Source: CBDBBY01 sp965205055
Lineage (GTDB): Bacteria > Pseudomonadota > Alphaproteobacteria > Rhodobacterales > Rhodobacteraceae
Length of the DNA: 64,000 nt
Assembly (NCBI GenBank): GCA_965205055.1
Contig: OZ242030.1
Span: forward strand, 1,178,001-1,242,000
Direction of reading: 5' to 3'
Shown: positions 16,854-25,510 of the stretch, in pieces
Position numbering within the stretch: position 1 is the stretch's first letter
Layout of the letters: the number at the start of each line of letters is the position of its first letter
Notes under the pieces: model-generated
The model's input: the letters and a program-made list of their open reading frames with translations, nothing else
Told to the model about the DNA's origin: nothing
Database searches by the model: none
Program-made: the position numbers and the translations under genes

Positions 16854-17987
16854 ATGACGAATTACCAAGTCTGCTACTACCGCGAACTCGAAAATCAACG
16901 GGCCTCGCGGGATCCGAAACTTACACTTGATTTGGTTGACATAGCTCACGCAGCCGTATCTGAAACGTTACAAACCGGTGGGCCCCGCAGCGCATTCTAT
17001 AATCAGCTAAGGGCATTTTTAACTGGAAAGCAGGATCTCATCTGGAAAGGCGACGGGCCAGGAATCGGTCGAGAATTGCGGCGATCCTACTCCAACATCC
17101 ACGGGCGATTCTTCGCGAGAGCATACTTGGAGAAGTGTGAAGGAGTTAGCAATCTGATTCCGATCGAGGGCAACCACTTCAGATTTGCAGATTATGTGGT
17201 TCGGCTTCGAGATGGCCAAAAGGGAGACATGCCCGATTGGGTCGGCTGGGACTCTTCAGGATTGGTAGTTGCGGAGGCAAAGGGCACGTACGCAGAGGGG
17301 AATTGGTGGAATGCATTTTATGGGGGTAATTCCTTGCCGCAGTGCCTTCGGACAGCAAAAGAACAGGTTAAAAGGGTTCAGATCGATAATAAAAATGGAA
17401 TTGCGTCCGATTTTGAATTCATGGGATGGTCTGTGGCTTCGAGATGGGCCACAGAGACGAGATGGGCCACAAAGAAAAAAAGCTTTGAACCATGGCTCGC
17501 CGCGATCGGTCAAGGATTGGGGACACAGCCACCAACTGGAACTGGCGATGCACGCGATAACATCATTTTGGCTCTGCAGCGCGCCGCGTTCTCACGCATA
17601 GTCTACGGTTTGGGCTATTCAGATGAAAACACCATTGGCGAGATTGGGTCTTCTGCAGCGGATCCCCCAACTGATTTCGACGCGCGCAGAGACGCATGGC
17701 GAAGAGTAAACATAGAGGAAGCTCCACCAATCAAAGGGCTCAGTGCGGTGCTCTTCGATGGAGCTTTCATACCCGTAGAGTCCAATAATGAACTGGATTT
17801 TTTTCGCGATAGAGACATAAAGAACGACCAAGTTTGGTTGGTAACGGTGCTCGCCGAAGCTCTTGATGCAACTGAATGTGACCGGGTTCTTGAAGAGCGA
17901 GAGACTAGCCAGTCTCTGGACCATCTTTCCAGAAATGGGCTTGCTATAGCAAATGTCAAAAAAGCAAGGTTTGCTAATAAAGAATAG
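16854..17987 (+). CDS. Hypothetical protein with possible PD-(D/E)XK nuclease motif
   Basis: 377 residues, clearly more AT-rich than the neighbouring genes, which suggests recent acquisition. I do not recognise a named family. Residues 127-143 hold PD followed by 12 residues and then EAK (PDWVGWDSSG, then LVVAEAKGT), the arrangement of a PD-ExK restriction-fold active site: a hydrophobic strand, an acidic residue and ExK. Upstream is a helical region (about 25-95); downstream a region ends in acidic and lysine-rich stretches. A tandem 18-bp duplication inside the gene adds six residues (RWATET/RWATKK). It lies alone next to the restriction operon, so a defence role is plausible but not shown. 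Confidence 0.6.
   Translation: MTNYQVCYYRELENQRASRDPKLTLDLVDIAHAAVSETLQTGGPRSAFYNQLRAFLTGKQDLIWKGDGPGIGRELRRSYSNIHGRFFARAYLEKCEGVSNLIPIEGNHFRFADYVVRLRDGQKGDMPDWVGWDSSGLVVAEAKGTYAEGNWWNAFYGGNSLPQCLRTAKEQVKRVQIDNKNGIASDFEFMGWSVASRWATETRWATKKKSFEPWLAAIGQGLGTQPPTGTGDARDNIILALQRAAFSRIVYGLGYSDENTIGEIGSSAADPPTDFDARRDAWRRVNIEEAPPIKGLSAVLFDGAFIPVESNNELDFFRDRDIKNDQVWLVTVLAEALDATECDRVLEERETSQSLDHLSRNGLAIANVKKARFANKE
17440..17475 (+). repeat. Tandem 18-bp duplication inside the 377-aa gene
   Basis: CGAGATGGGCCACAGAGA is followed immediately by CGAGATGGGCCACAAAGA, with one mismatch. The length is a multiple of three, so the frame is kept. Confidence 0.8.
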
Positions 17988-18323
17988 TCTTTTCTATTTC
18001 ATGAAATCCATATTGAAAATCAAAATTTACAACCGAAATAGCAAATTTTGAGCATCATAAGCACGGTAGAACGTTGATTACTTGCTGACCCCCATGGTCG
18101 AAAGCGGCAGCCGACGCCCTGCTCGCTGTGAGTGCTGCTTGGAAACCAGCCGCAGGCCCGAAATCATTGATTGGATGGATTGCCGCGCCGCAATCAATCG
18201 ACCAAAAAATGCGGGATGCGCCCGGTTCCCCGGAGGTCTTGGAGCCGCGCGTCGCGAAGGATATGGGATGCAGAAGTCTTGTCGGCGCGTTCAGCCAGGG
18301 AGCGCAGGCATGGGCGCGCCGCG
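17988..18323. other. Interval without a gene
   Basis: The first 70 bases are AT-rich trailing sequence of the 377-aa gene; the rest returns to normal GC. I see no supported gene, RNA or repeat on either strand. Confidence 0.4.
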
Positions 18324-18626
18324 TCAGATCGCCAAACGGATGAAGATTCCCAATGCTGCGATTGTGATGAGAACGCCGGCGATCCACACGCCGATCATCC
18401 ATCGTATGCGGTTGATTTCGCGTTGCGCCGTGTCGGCATCTCGCTTCGCCATGTCGGTCCGGAGCCTTTCGAAGGCGGTGTCGTTTTTCGACATGTCGGC
18501 GCGGAATCTGTCCATAGCGGCGTGGAACCTGTCCAAAGCGCCTTCATACTTCGCTTGATGCGTGTTCATCCGTTCACCCAGCGTCGCCAGTTCCTTGGAA
18601 ACCTCATGGATCGTCGGCTCGCTCAT
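18324..18626 (-). CDS. Small coiled-coil membrane-anchored protein
   Basis: 100 residues. Residues 1-70 are highly charged heptad-like helix (LATLGERMNTHQAKYEGALD, then RFRADMSKNDTAFERLRTDM). Residues about 77-98 form one hydrophobic span (WMIGVWIAGVLITIAALGIF). This layout of a long coiled coil with a single C-terminal membrane helix is common in small proteins of unknown role that sit beside restriction or toxin-antitoxin genes. GGGAG lies 8-12 bp upstream of the ATG at 18626. It follows the HTH gene on the same strand. Confidence 0.65.
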   Translation of the reverse strand: MSEPTIHEVSKELATLGERMNTHQAKYEGALDRFHAAMDRFRADMSKNDTAFERLRTDMAKRDADTAQREINRIRWMIGVWIAGVLITIAALGIFIRLAI

Positions 18627-18653
18627 CGCCCAACTCCCGTCGCAAGAAGTTCA

Positions 18654-19043
18654 TCAGGCGCGCATCGGGCCGGACGCCGCATCGCCAATCCATTCGGCGC
18701 GAATGGCCGCTTCACGTTCCCGCACTCTATATCGCTCCGCGCGGGCCGTCCATCCGTTTTTTTGCAAAGGCACGGCGCGGAAGACGACAGCTTGCGCGCC
18801 GTTCTCAAGCTCGGACCGGTCGTCGCGCGGCCCATCAGTCCGGTCCAAGCCCGCCAGGAACTTTTCCTGATCGAGCAATTGGGGCGTCCCGCTCCTTTCG
18901 GTCGGGCGGCTGCTGCGCGAATGGCCGGCAATTCGAGAAAGCCAAGCCAGCGCAAGTTTGCGAGGTGGCATCCGGAGGCGAGCAGAGCGGCGGCCAGCTT
19001 TCGACTTGCCGCACCTTCCCGATCCAAACAAAAGGGGATGCAC
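18654..19043 (-). CDS. Uncertain ORF between the HTH gene and the coiled-coil gene
   Basis: A 129-codon frame, ATG at 19043, stop 27 bp before the next gene. Its second half (FLAGLDRTDG, RAVPLQKNGWTARAERYRVR, AEWIGDAASGPMRA) looks protein-like; the first 50 residues are arginine- and serine-rich and may be out of frame. A competing 147-codon frame starting at 19066 overlaps the HTH stop by 4 bp. Neither shows the PIN or RelE signature expected for a toxin. The region could hold a decayed toxin gene. Confidence 0.3.
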   Translation of the reverse strand: MHPLLFGSGRCGKSKAGRRSARLRMPPRKLALAWLSRIAGHSRSSRPTERSGTPQLLDQEKFLAGLDRTDGPRDDRSELENGAQAVVFRAVPLQKNGWTARAERYRVREREAAIRAEWIGDAASGPMRA

Positions 19044-19062
19044 CCGCGGTCAGCGAGATGGC

Positions 19063-19518
19063 TCAACTTGTGTCAAACTCTTGACCGAGGTCAGCCAGCT
19101 CGTCGAGAGCGGCGCGACGCGTGCTATCCCGCCGTTCCTTGTAAGCCATGAGGTCGGAAAACATGACGCGACGATGCGATCCGACAGGAATATGCGGGAT
19201 CCGGTTTTCCTTTAGAAGCTTGCTCAGGAACGGCCTCGAGACGTTCAAGATATCCGCCGCCTGCTGGGTAGTGAGCATCGCGCCAGTCGGCACGAATGTG
19301 ACCATGTTTCCGCTTGCGACGTGATCCAGCAGAGCGACAATCAGATCCGCGATCGCGGGTGCCATCTGAACATCGTCTCCGTTCTTTCCGCTGAGCACAA
19401 AGCGGCCCGACCCGGATCGAGCATGAGCCAAAGCTCGAGAGGCCTCCGCAGCACTCTCGATCTCTTCATGTGTGGGCAGCCTCCGAGTTAGCTCTGCCAC
19501 ATTCGTGTCGCGTGACAT
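19063..19518 (-). CDS. Excisionase-type HTH DNA-binding protein (antitoxin-like)
   Basis: 151 residues from the ATG at 19518. Residues about 75-135 form an excisionase/MerR-like helix-turn-helix (MLTTQQAADILNVSRPFLSK, then LLKENRIPHIPVGSHRRVMF, then SDLMAYKERR). The N-terminal half (RRLPTHEEIESAAEASRALA) matches the protein-binding part of HTH antitoxins that usually pair with a PIN toxin. The expected downstream toxin is not recognisable. Upstream a tandem ATAAGTGTA repeat is a candidate operator for autoregulation. The longer frame starting at 19608 runs through AT-rich, promoter-like sequence and is less likely. Confidence 0.75.
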   Translation of the reverse strand: MSRDTNVAELTRRLPTHEEIESAAEASRALAHARSGSGRFVLSGKNGDDVQMAPAIADLIVALLDHVASGNMVTFVPTGAMLTTQQAADILNVSRPFLSKLLKENRIPHIPVGSHRRVMFSDLMAYKERRDSTRRAALDELADLGQEFDTS

Positions 19519-19580
19519 GTCGTCCTCCGTCTGTCTTGCTTGGGCTAAAAATAGGTTGGTTGCCTCTGAACACAACCAAA

Positions 19581-19599
19581 ATAAGTGTAATAAGTGTAA
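19581..19599. promoter_or_regulatory. Tandem ATAAGTGTA direct repeat, candidate operator
   Basis: ATAAGTGTA occurs twice in a row, sharing the same phase on DNA (period 9-10 bp), 63 bp upstream of the HTH gene start. Direct repeats just upstream of an HTH antitoxin-like gene commonly serve as its own binding site; this is inference. Confidence 0.4.
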
Positions 19600-19914
19600 C
19601 AAACGCATATATTGATGGCAAATTGTCTCTTCAAGAATGAGGTAAATGCATGAGATCTACGCCACTTGACCCATATGCTGGCGGAATCAGCGCGCTTCTA
19701 CTGGCGGCAGCCCTGCAACTTGAACTCAGTGACCGCGACTTCCGGGTCGCGGACAATTGATGCCCTTTTTGATGTCAGAACACCTTCAACGACCGATCAA
19801 TCGCATTCAGCGCCTGATGGCCGCGGCCAGGATCGATTCTCGAGGTTCTCGCGCGACCGGGCAACGATTGTCGACGGAACTGGAGAAAGATTGGGGGCAT
19901 CTCATAATTCTTGG

Positions 19915-20225
19915 TCAAGCGGCTGCGACGCTGCAAGCCCTCCAATCGAGGAAGTCGGGCCAGCGGTTGTTCCTGAAGCGGCATTTGACGGTGAGCAAGA
20001 CGTTGGCTCCGGCCTTCAACCAGCAGCGCCCGGCTCCTTTGAATCGGCTGCCTACGATCTCCTTGCAGGCGCTTTCCACGACGCCGGATCCGACCGGCAG
20101 TCCGCGCTTCCGGCGGAGGTCGCAGCCCATTCGGTCCTTGTTGGTACTGTAGGTGCGGATGAATGTCGCGACAGCTTCAAGCCGGCGGTACGGCTTCAGG
20201 TCGGCGATGACGTCGCCGATCCGCC
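19915..20225 (-). pseudogene. ISKra4-family transposase, C-terminal remnant
   Basis: The minus strand is open through DVIADLKPYRRLEAVATFIR, then NKDRMGCDLRRKRGLPVGSG, VVESACKEIVGSRFKGAGRC, WLKAGANVLLTVKC and WPDFLDWRACSVAAA. GLPVGSGVVES and KAGAN..L..KC are diagnostic for the C-terminal catalytic region of ISKra4 transposases. About 100 of the usual 400-500 residues remain. It abuts an IS5-type remnant at about 20230-20290. Confidence 0.78.
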
Positions 20226-20289
20226 CTGCGTTCAGCTAGCCCTTGATCGTCTCCATCCAATCCTTCCGTTTGCTCTCGTGCGGCGCCGC

Positions 20290-20480
20290 GGCTCTCACAG
20301 TGTGAACAGCAAAGTCGAACGGGACTGCGACCGTGAACTCTACAAGCTGCGGAAAGAGGTCGAGCGGCTGTTCCGAAGATTCAAGGGCTGCCGGCCGCAT
20401 CCACACGCGGTTCGACAAGCTCGACGCGTGCTTCCGGGCATCCTGAACCTCGCTCTCGTCGTCGAAATGACGCATGATCT
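20290..20480 (+). pseudogene. IS5-family (IS427-like) transposase, C-terminal remnant
   Basis: The plus strand reads CDRELYKLRKEVERLFRRFK, then, after a frame change, RIHTRFDKLDACF, and after another change GILNLALVVEM. This is the end of IS5/IS427-type transposases (DRELYKLRNEVERLF, RRI.TRFDKLD, F..LALV.EMLR), including the Y-(2)-R-(3)-E-(6)-K signature region. Two frameshifts make it non-functional. Confidence 0.65.
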
Positions 20481-20697
20481 AGCGCAGACAGGTCCTAAAT
20501 CGTATTCCCCTTATCCGTTCCCGTCTTTCAAACGGGGGCAGTCGGACAAAAAATGCCTTTCAACAATCCGGCTCGGATCATTCTTCAAACACTGCGCATC
20601 ATAGTTCTCTGGTGGCCGCCGTATTCGCCATCGATCGACGAGCGTCATGTGTTTGAGTTGGTCTTCACGAGATGAAACCGGAGCGTTTCAAACTACA

Positions 20698-21678
20698 TCA
20701 ACGATTTGAATATTCGGCGTTGACCAGATCTTCGGAGTTCAGGCTGCCTGACAGGTAGGTGACGACATTCCGGGCGCAGCACATTGACATCCGCAACGCG
20801 CTTTCAGGAGTTACCCCTGCAACGTGCGGTGTGAGAATGATACGCTCATGTTGAACTGCGGCGGTATCTTTGCAAGTCGGCTCGATTTCGAATGTGTCCA
20901 GTCCGGCACCAGACAGCTTGCCGGAATCCAGCGCCGCACAAAGTGCTTTCTCGTCGACAACGCCGCCACGCGCTGCGTTTATCAGGATGGACCCTGGCCT
21001 CATTTTGCGAATGGCGTCAGCGTCGATCAGATGCCTTGTCTGGTCGGTCAACGGAACATGGAGCGAAATGGCGTCTGCATTGGCATACAAATCATCAAGT
21101 GATGCGCACTTGTGTACATTGTCCGGCCAAGGTTGAATTCTTCCGGGGTCAAAAGCGACGATAGACATGCCGAATGCACAAGCAAGTTTCGCAACGGCGT
21201 CACCTATCGCGCCAAAACCGATTATTCCAAGCGTAAGACCGCAAAGCTCCGCAGTCATCGGTTTGGAAGGGCGCCATCCTCCGGACCGGACCAGTTGATC
21301 ATGATGCAAAAGTTGTTTTCGAATCGCGAGGAGCATCGCAAAAACATGTTCTGCCACGGAAACTGCGTTGCGTCCGGGCGCGGCAAATACGGGAATGCCG
21401 CGATGCGTGGCTTCGGCGACGTCGATATCGTCGTAGCCGGCGCCGTGATTGGCGACTACCTTCAATCCAGGCGCGGCATCAAAGCATTCTCGGTCCACGA
21501 TCCCTGTGCGGACAATCAATGCATCAGGTGCTATTTCGCGCAGCGAATTGACCATCTCGGCCTGATCCGGGGCAGGCTTGGTGGCATACACCTCCAACCC
21601 TGAGCCGCGCAGCAGTTTTTCTGCCTCGGGCAGCAATGGCCAGCCAGAAACGAGGACTTTGCCAACCAGCTTTGTCAT
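20698..21678 (-). CDS. NAD-dependent 2-hydroxyacid dehydrogenase
   Basis: 326 residues. D-isomer-specific dehydrogenase with the NAD-binding GFGAIGDAVAKL (about 154-165), the substrate-binding Arg in INAARGGVVDEKAL (about 232-245), the Glu in GLDTFEIEPT and the catalytic His in ILTPHVAGVTPESA (about 285-298). It would reduce glyoxylate, hydroxypyruvate or a similar 2-oxoacid, in the cytoplasm. It overlaps the upstream MttB-type gene by 4 bp, so it probably handles a C2/C3 product of the same pathway. The exact substrate cannot be told from sequence. Confidence 0.87.
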   Translation of the reverse strand: MTKLVGKVLVSGWPLLPEAEKLLRGSGLEVYATKPAPDQAEMVNSLREIAPDALIVRTGIVDRECFDAAPGLKVVANHGAGYDDIDVAEATHRGIPVFAAPGRNAVSVAEHVFAMLLAIRKQLLHHDQLVRSGGWRPSKPMTAELCGLTLGIIGFGAIGDAVAKLACAFGMSIVAFDPGRIQPWPDNVHKCASLDDLYANADAISLHVPLTDQTRHLIDADAIRKMRPGSILINAARGGVVDEKALCAALDSGKLSGAGLDTFEIEPTCKDTAAVQHERIILTPHVAGVTPESALRMSMCCARNVVTYLSGSLNSEDLVNAEYSNR

Positions 21679-23222
21679 GCGACTGACGCGGGAATTTCGT
21701 GTTCGCGACGCAGGACATAGTCCCGCAGCTCTTCCCGACGCGCGATATCGACGTGCGGGGCTTCGTCCTCATATCGGCTCAGCATCGCATGGCACCATTC
21801 CCGGCCGCGCTCGGATACATCTTTGCAGCCATTGGCTTTCCATGTTTCAAATCGTTCATTGTCCTGGATATCGTCGAGAAATGGCATGTGTTCCCGGGTG
21901 TAATCCTCGTCAAAGAAGTGTCCCCCCGGCCCGACCTTTTCCAGATCACGCAAAGCAATGTCGATGTCTTCGAAGCTTGCGCCTTTGAGCATCGTGTAAA
22001 AGCCGTGCAACTGCTGCCCATCGGTCGCGACCTTGGCCATCGAGATGCAGAGAGAGCCTTCGATGGTGCCGCCGCAATGGGTCAGCAGATTGCAGCCGCC
22101 GAGAATGGCCGGATAGACCTTGAGGATAGAGTCATATCCCGCGTAGAGATCATCGCCCTTCGAGCCGCTCTTGGCCCCGTTGGTGCGCCAGGGCACGCCG
22201 TAGTAGCGCGCCATCTGGCCAAACACATACATCATCAGAGCCACTTCGGGAGAGCCGAAAGTAGGCGAGCCGGTCTTCATGTAGACCCCCATCGGAGCCA
22301 CGCCCATCACGGCCCGGCAGCCCGGGCGCACGAGTTGGCTGAACGCGATTGCCGAGATCGCTTCGGCAACAATCTGAGCGGTTCCGCCGAGGATATGCGT
22401 TGGTGTGGAGGCTCCATAGAGAACGAAGGGGGAAATCAGCATGGCCTGGTTGGCGGCGGCATAGACGCGCATCGATTCCAGTTGCACCCGATCCCAGACC
22501 AGCGGCGAATTGCCATTGAAAAAGGCTGTCATCACGACATTCTGGTCGACGAACCGCTCGCCAAAGACGATCCGCGCCATCGCCAAGCTGTCCTCGGCCT
22601 GATAGGCGGACTGGCCCGACCCCATGATCGGCTTGTCCGTGGCGAGCACGCTGCTCTCGACCATGTGCAGGTGCCGGTGCGGAACAGCGACGTCCATCGG
22701 TTCCTGTGTGTAGCCGCCATTATAGTGAATGGCCGGGTTGACGTGGTGCAGCTTCATGAGCGTTCGCATGTCCTCGGCCGTGGCCTGACGGCGGACACCG
22801 TCCAGATCGACCACATTCGGAGTGCCATAGGCCGGGCCAAAGATCATATTGCGCCCGCCAACACGCACGGTCCGGTCCGGGTTGCGCCCGTGGTAGTCGA
22901 ATTCCTCAGGCACGGTTGAAAGCAGCAGACGGATTAACTCGCGCGGAATGCGAATGCGGTGCCCGTCGACATCGGCTCCAGCCTTTCGCCAGATTTCGGC
23001 GGCACGATCATCGCGGAAATCAATGCCCGTGGTTTCGAGGATCGTCATCGCCGTGTCGTCAATTCGCTCAACCCCTTCGACATCAAGAACTTCGTAGGTC
23101 GGGATCATGCGCACCGCACTGGGCAGGTGCACAATAGGGGCGTTCAAGCGCGCTGCGCGACGGGCTGCCGCACCGCCGGAACGGCCGCGCAGTTTTCGAA
23201 TCCGTGTCGTAGTGTCAGGCAT
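21675..23222 (-). CDS. MttB-family methyltransferase, non-pyrrolysine type
   Basis: 515 residues, trimethylamine/betaine methyltransferase superfamily (TIM barrel). Recognisable stretches are IPTYEVLDVEGVERIDDTAM near residue 41, MKLHHVNPAIHYNGGYTQEP, MGVAPMGVYMKTGSPTFGSP, and HCGGTIEGSLCISMAKVATD. The frame contains no amber codon, so the residue that is pyrrolysine in true MttB is replaced, as in MtgB-type enzymes that demethylate glycine betaine, proline betaine or carnitine onto a corrinoid protein. No corrinoid protein gene is nearby. Neighbouring betaine transporter genes make a quaternary amine the likely substrate. Confidence 0.85.
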   Translation of the reverse strand: MPDTTTRIRKLRGRSGGAAARRAARLNAPIVHLPSAVRMIPTYEVLDVEGVERIDDTAMTILETTGIDFRDDRAAEIWRKAGADVDGHRIRIPRELIRLLLSTVPEEFDYHGRNPDRTVRVGGRNMIFGPAYGTPNVVDLDGVRRQATAEDMRTLMKLHHVNPAIHYNGGYTQEPMDVAVPHRHLHMVESSVLATDKPIMGSGQSAYQAEDSLAMARIVFGERFVDQNVVMTAFFNGNSPLVWDRVQLESMRVYAAANQAMLISPFVLYGASTPTHILGGTAQIVAEAISAIAFSQLVRPGCRAVMGVAPMGVYMKTGSPTFGSPEVALMMYVFGQMARYYGVPWRTNGAKSGSKGDDLYAGYDSILKVYPAILGGCNLLTHCGGTIEGSLCISMAKVATDGQQLHGFYTMLKGASFEDIDIALRDLEKVGPGGHFFDEDYTREHMPFLDDIQDNERFETWKANGCKDVSERGREWCHAMLSRYEDEAPHVDIARREELRDYVLRREHEIPASVA

Positions 23223-23350
23223 ATGTCATCCTCCGCATGAAATCATCCGGTCGAACAACAATTCCGGCAATCCCCTAAAATATTGCCCGTATGGATAATG
23301 TAGGGTTACTCCGCCCAATGTGAGCTCTTTTTCCTCAGTCAAGATTCTCC

Positions 23351-24367
23351 TTAAAGGGAAAGTCGCTTTCTCGAGCGGGTTTCAAAAGAGGATAACTCTT
23401 TGTTATCGCTGGCCTTCCCGAGTTCAGCCTTTAGCCATTCGTGGAACCTGTTTACTGCGTCCGACGCGCTCACGCCTGTTGGCTGGCACAAATAGTATCC
23501 ACGTTGCGGCACCGACGGCACGTCCAGAGCTTTGACCAGAACTCCGCTCTCAAGAAAGTTCTGCATAAGAGGTGGCCCCAGCAGACCGATGCCCTGTCCG
23601 TCCAATACAGCCTGCACAAAGTTGATGTAGGTGTCGTACGAGCTCATCCTCGGGGTGACCGCCATTGCGGCCCCGGCGTCACGGAAAAAATTCGGCCATA
23701 ATGAAGAAGCGTCATAGGCCGTTTCAAAGTCCAGCAGTGGCGCTGTCAGCAAATCTTCAAGCCTATGAAATGGGCCATGCTTGGCGAGGAAACTCTTGCT
23801 GCATACCGGCATGATCATCTGACGTTGCACCAGCTCGCTATGAGTGCCTGACCAATTGCCCTCGCCATAGCGGATGGCGATATCGACGCTGGATTGGACT
23901 AGATTGATCAGATCGTGTGACACCAATAGCCGGAAGTCCACAGTCGGGTCGATTTCCCGGTAACGTCCGATTATCGGCATCAGCCAGTAGGTCGAAACCC
24001 CGCTTGTTGTCGAAATGGTGATCAAGCGCTCTTCAGATGTGTTTTCAATCGCTTCAATCTCTTCGACGATGGCTTGGAACCCGCGTGTGACCGCCAGACT
24101 GAGGCGACGGCCCGTCCGCGTTAATTCCACATTACTCTGGCCGCGCACAAACAGTTTGATGCCCAGCGTGTCTTCCAGTTGTCGCACCTGCCGGGAAATG
24201 GCCACGCGGGTAACGTTCAACTCTTTGGCGGCTTCGGAGAAGCTTATGTTTCTTGCGGCAGCTTCGAAGGCCAGCAGTGATTTTACCGGAGGCAGCTTGC
24301 GCGAATAATAGGCCAATGGTTGTTTCCCGTCTTTGATCCTGTCTGATCTGCGTCGTGCCGGGATCAT
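23351..24367 (-). CDS. LysR-family transcriptional regulator (GcvA-like)
   Basis: 338 residues. The N-terminal winged HTH reads PPVKSLLAFEAAARNISFSE, then AAKELNVTRVAISRQVRQLE, then LGIKLFVRGQ (about 26-76). A LysR substrate-binding domain follows, with STTSGVSTYWLMP and DIAIRYGEGNWSG typical of the GcvA/AmpR branch. It is transcribed away from the proV-type operon and towards the MttB gene, so it probably controls both, responding to a betaine-derived ligand. The protein is a little longer than usual because of a basic 25-residue leader; an internal start is possible. Confidence 0.85.
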   Translation of the reverse strand: MIPARRRSDRIKDGKQPLAYYSRKLPPVKSLLAFEAAARNISFSEAAKELNVTRVAISRQVRQLEDTLGIKLFVRGQSNVELTRTGRRLSLAVTRGFQAIVEEIEAIENTSEERLITISTTSGVSTYWLMPIIGRYREIDPTVDFRLLVSHDLINLVQSSVDIAIRYGEGNWSGTHSELVQRQMIMPVCSKSFLAKHGPFHRLEDLLTAPLLDFETAYDASSLWPNFFRDAGAAMAVTPRMSSYDTYINFVQAVLDGQGIGLLGPPLMQNFLESGVLVKALDVPSVPQRGYYLCQPTGVSASDAVNRFHEWLKAELGKASDNKELSSFETRSRKRLSL

Positions 24368-24471
24368 TCAGAGTAATCTGAAGTTACGCAAGGGGTGAGT
24401 TTTTTCGAGTTGGAAATTTCACTTTCCGTGCGAGTATCGATCCAACGACAGAGAGGAAGTGACGCAGGGGA
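24368..24471. promoter_or_regulatory. Divergent regulatory region between lysR and proV-type gene
   Basis: This 104-bp gap holds both promoters. It contains GTAATCTGAAGTTAC (24372-24386), an interrupted palindrome GTAAtctgaagTTAC of the size expected for a LysR box (T-N11-A). GAGAGGAAG at about 24450-24458 and CAGGGGA just before the ATG at 24472 provide purine-rich sites for translation of the transporter. Confidence 0.45.
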
Positions 24472-25503
24472 ATGAACGAAACACTGCCCGTATATTGCGA
24501 GAACCTATGGAAGATATTCGGAACTCGTTCTCAGGAGGCGCTGGTCGCCGCCAAAGCCGGTGAGGTGGACAAGGACGAGGCGCGTGAACGGTTTGGGTGC
24601 GTCATCGGCGTGGCTGACGCCAGCTTCTCGGTCAATCAGGGCGAGGTCTTCTGCTTCATGGGCCTGTCGGGATCCGGGAAGTCGACCATCATTCGGCATG
24701 TCAACCGGCTGATCGAACCAACCGATGGACGGATTCATGTTGAAGGTCGCGACGTCATGGGGCTGAATCCGCGCGATCTGCGCGATTTGAGAGCCCGCAA
24801 GATCGGTATGGTGTTCCAGCACATGGCCCTTTGGCCGCACAAGACGATTGCCGCGAATGTATCCTTTGGGCTCGAGGTGCAAAATAAGCCCAGGGACGCG
24901 TGTCGCACCGCTGCTGATGCTGCGTTGCAGATGGTGGGTCTCGCGGGCTGGGGCGAACGCTATCCCGACGAGTTGTCGGGTGGCATGCAACAGCGCGTCG
25001 GTCTTGCCCGCGCGCTGGCTGCGGATCCAGACATTCTTTTGATGGACGAGCCTTTCAGCGCGCTCGACCCGTTGATCCGCAACGATCTGCAGGATGAATT
25101 CTTGAAGCTGTCTCGGGAGGTCAGGAAAACCACTCTGTTCATTACCCATGACCTGGATGAGGCGATGAAGATGGGCAATCGGATCGCCATCATGAAGGAT
25201 GGGCGGATCGAACAGACCGACACGCCGGAAAACATCGTGCTTCGTCCGGCCACCGACTATGTTGCCCGGTTTGTCAGCTCGATTTCGACGCTGAAATACA
25301 TCTCGGCAAGCGAGGTCATGAGTCAGGGTGAAGCGGTGAACGGTGCGGCGATATACGGTCCGTCCACTCCGCTGCCCGTGCTGTTGCAGGCGTTTTCCGA
25401 CGGCGCAAATGAGCTGGCGATCAAGGATGGCGATACGACGCTGGGTGTCGTTCGTGCGTCCGATGTTCTTGACACAGTCAAGGACGATCTGGCGCGAATA
25501 TGA
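24472..25503 (+). CDS. proV: Betaine/proline-betaine ABC transporter ATP-binding protein
   Basis: 343 residues. ABC ATPase of the ProV/OpuA class: Walker A GLSGSGKST (64-72), Q-loop MVFQHMALWPH, signature LSGGMQQRVGLARAL, Walker B ILLMDEPFSALD and H-loop ITHDLDEAM. The N-terminal stretch CENLWKIFG, then EARERFGCVIGV, is typical of glycine betaine transporters, and a CBS-like regulatory region follows residue 265. It energises uptake through the two downstream permeases. The next start lies 7 bp after its stop. Confidence 0.92.
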   Translation: MNETLPVYCENLWKIFGTRSQEALVAAKAGEVDKDEARERFGCVIGVADASFSVNQGEVFCFMGLSGSGKSTIIRHVNRLIEPTDGRIHVEGRDVMGLNPRDLRDLRARKIGMVFQHMALWPHKTIAANVSFGLEVQNKPRDACRTAADAALQMVGLAGWGERYPDELSGGMQQRVGLARALAADPDILLMDEPFSALDPLIRNDLQDEFLKLSREVRKTTLFITHDLDEAMKMGNRIAIMKDGRIEQTDTPENIVLRPATDYVARFVSSISTLKYISASEVMSQGEAVNGAAIYGPSTPLPVLLQAFSDGANELAIKDGDTTLGVVRASDVLDTVKDDLARI

Positions 25504-25510
25504 GGGCGAT

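Noticed and set aside
21699..22919. 406-codon plus-strand frame opposite the MttB gene
   Set aside because: Antisense shadow; the minus-strand frame has a clear family match.
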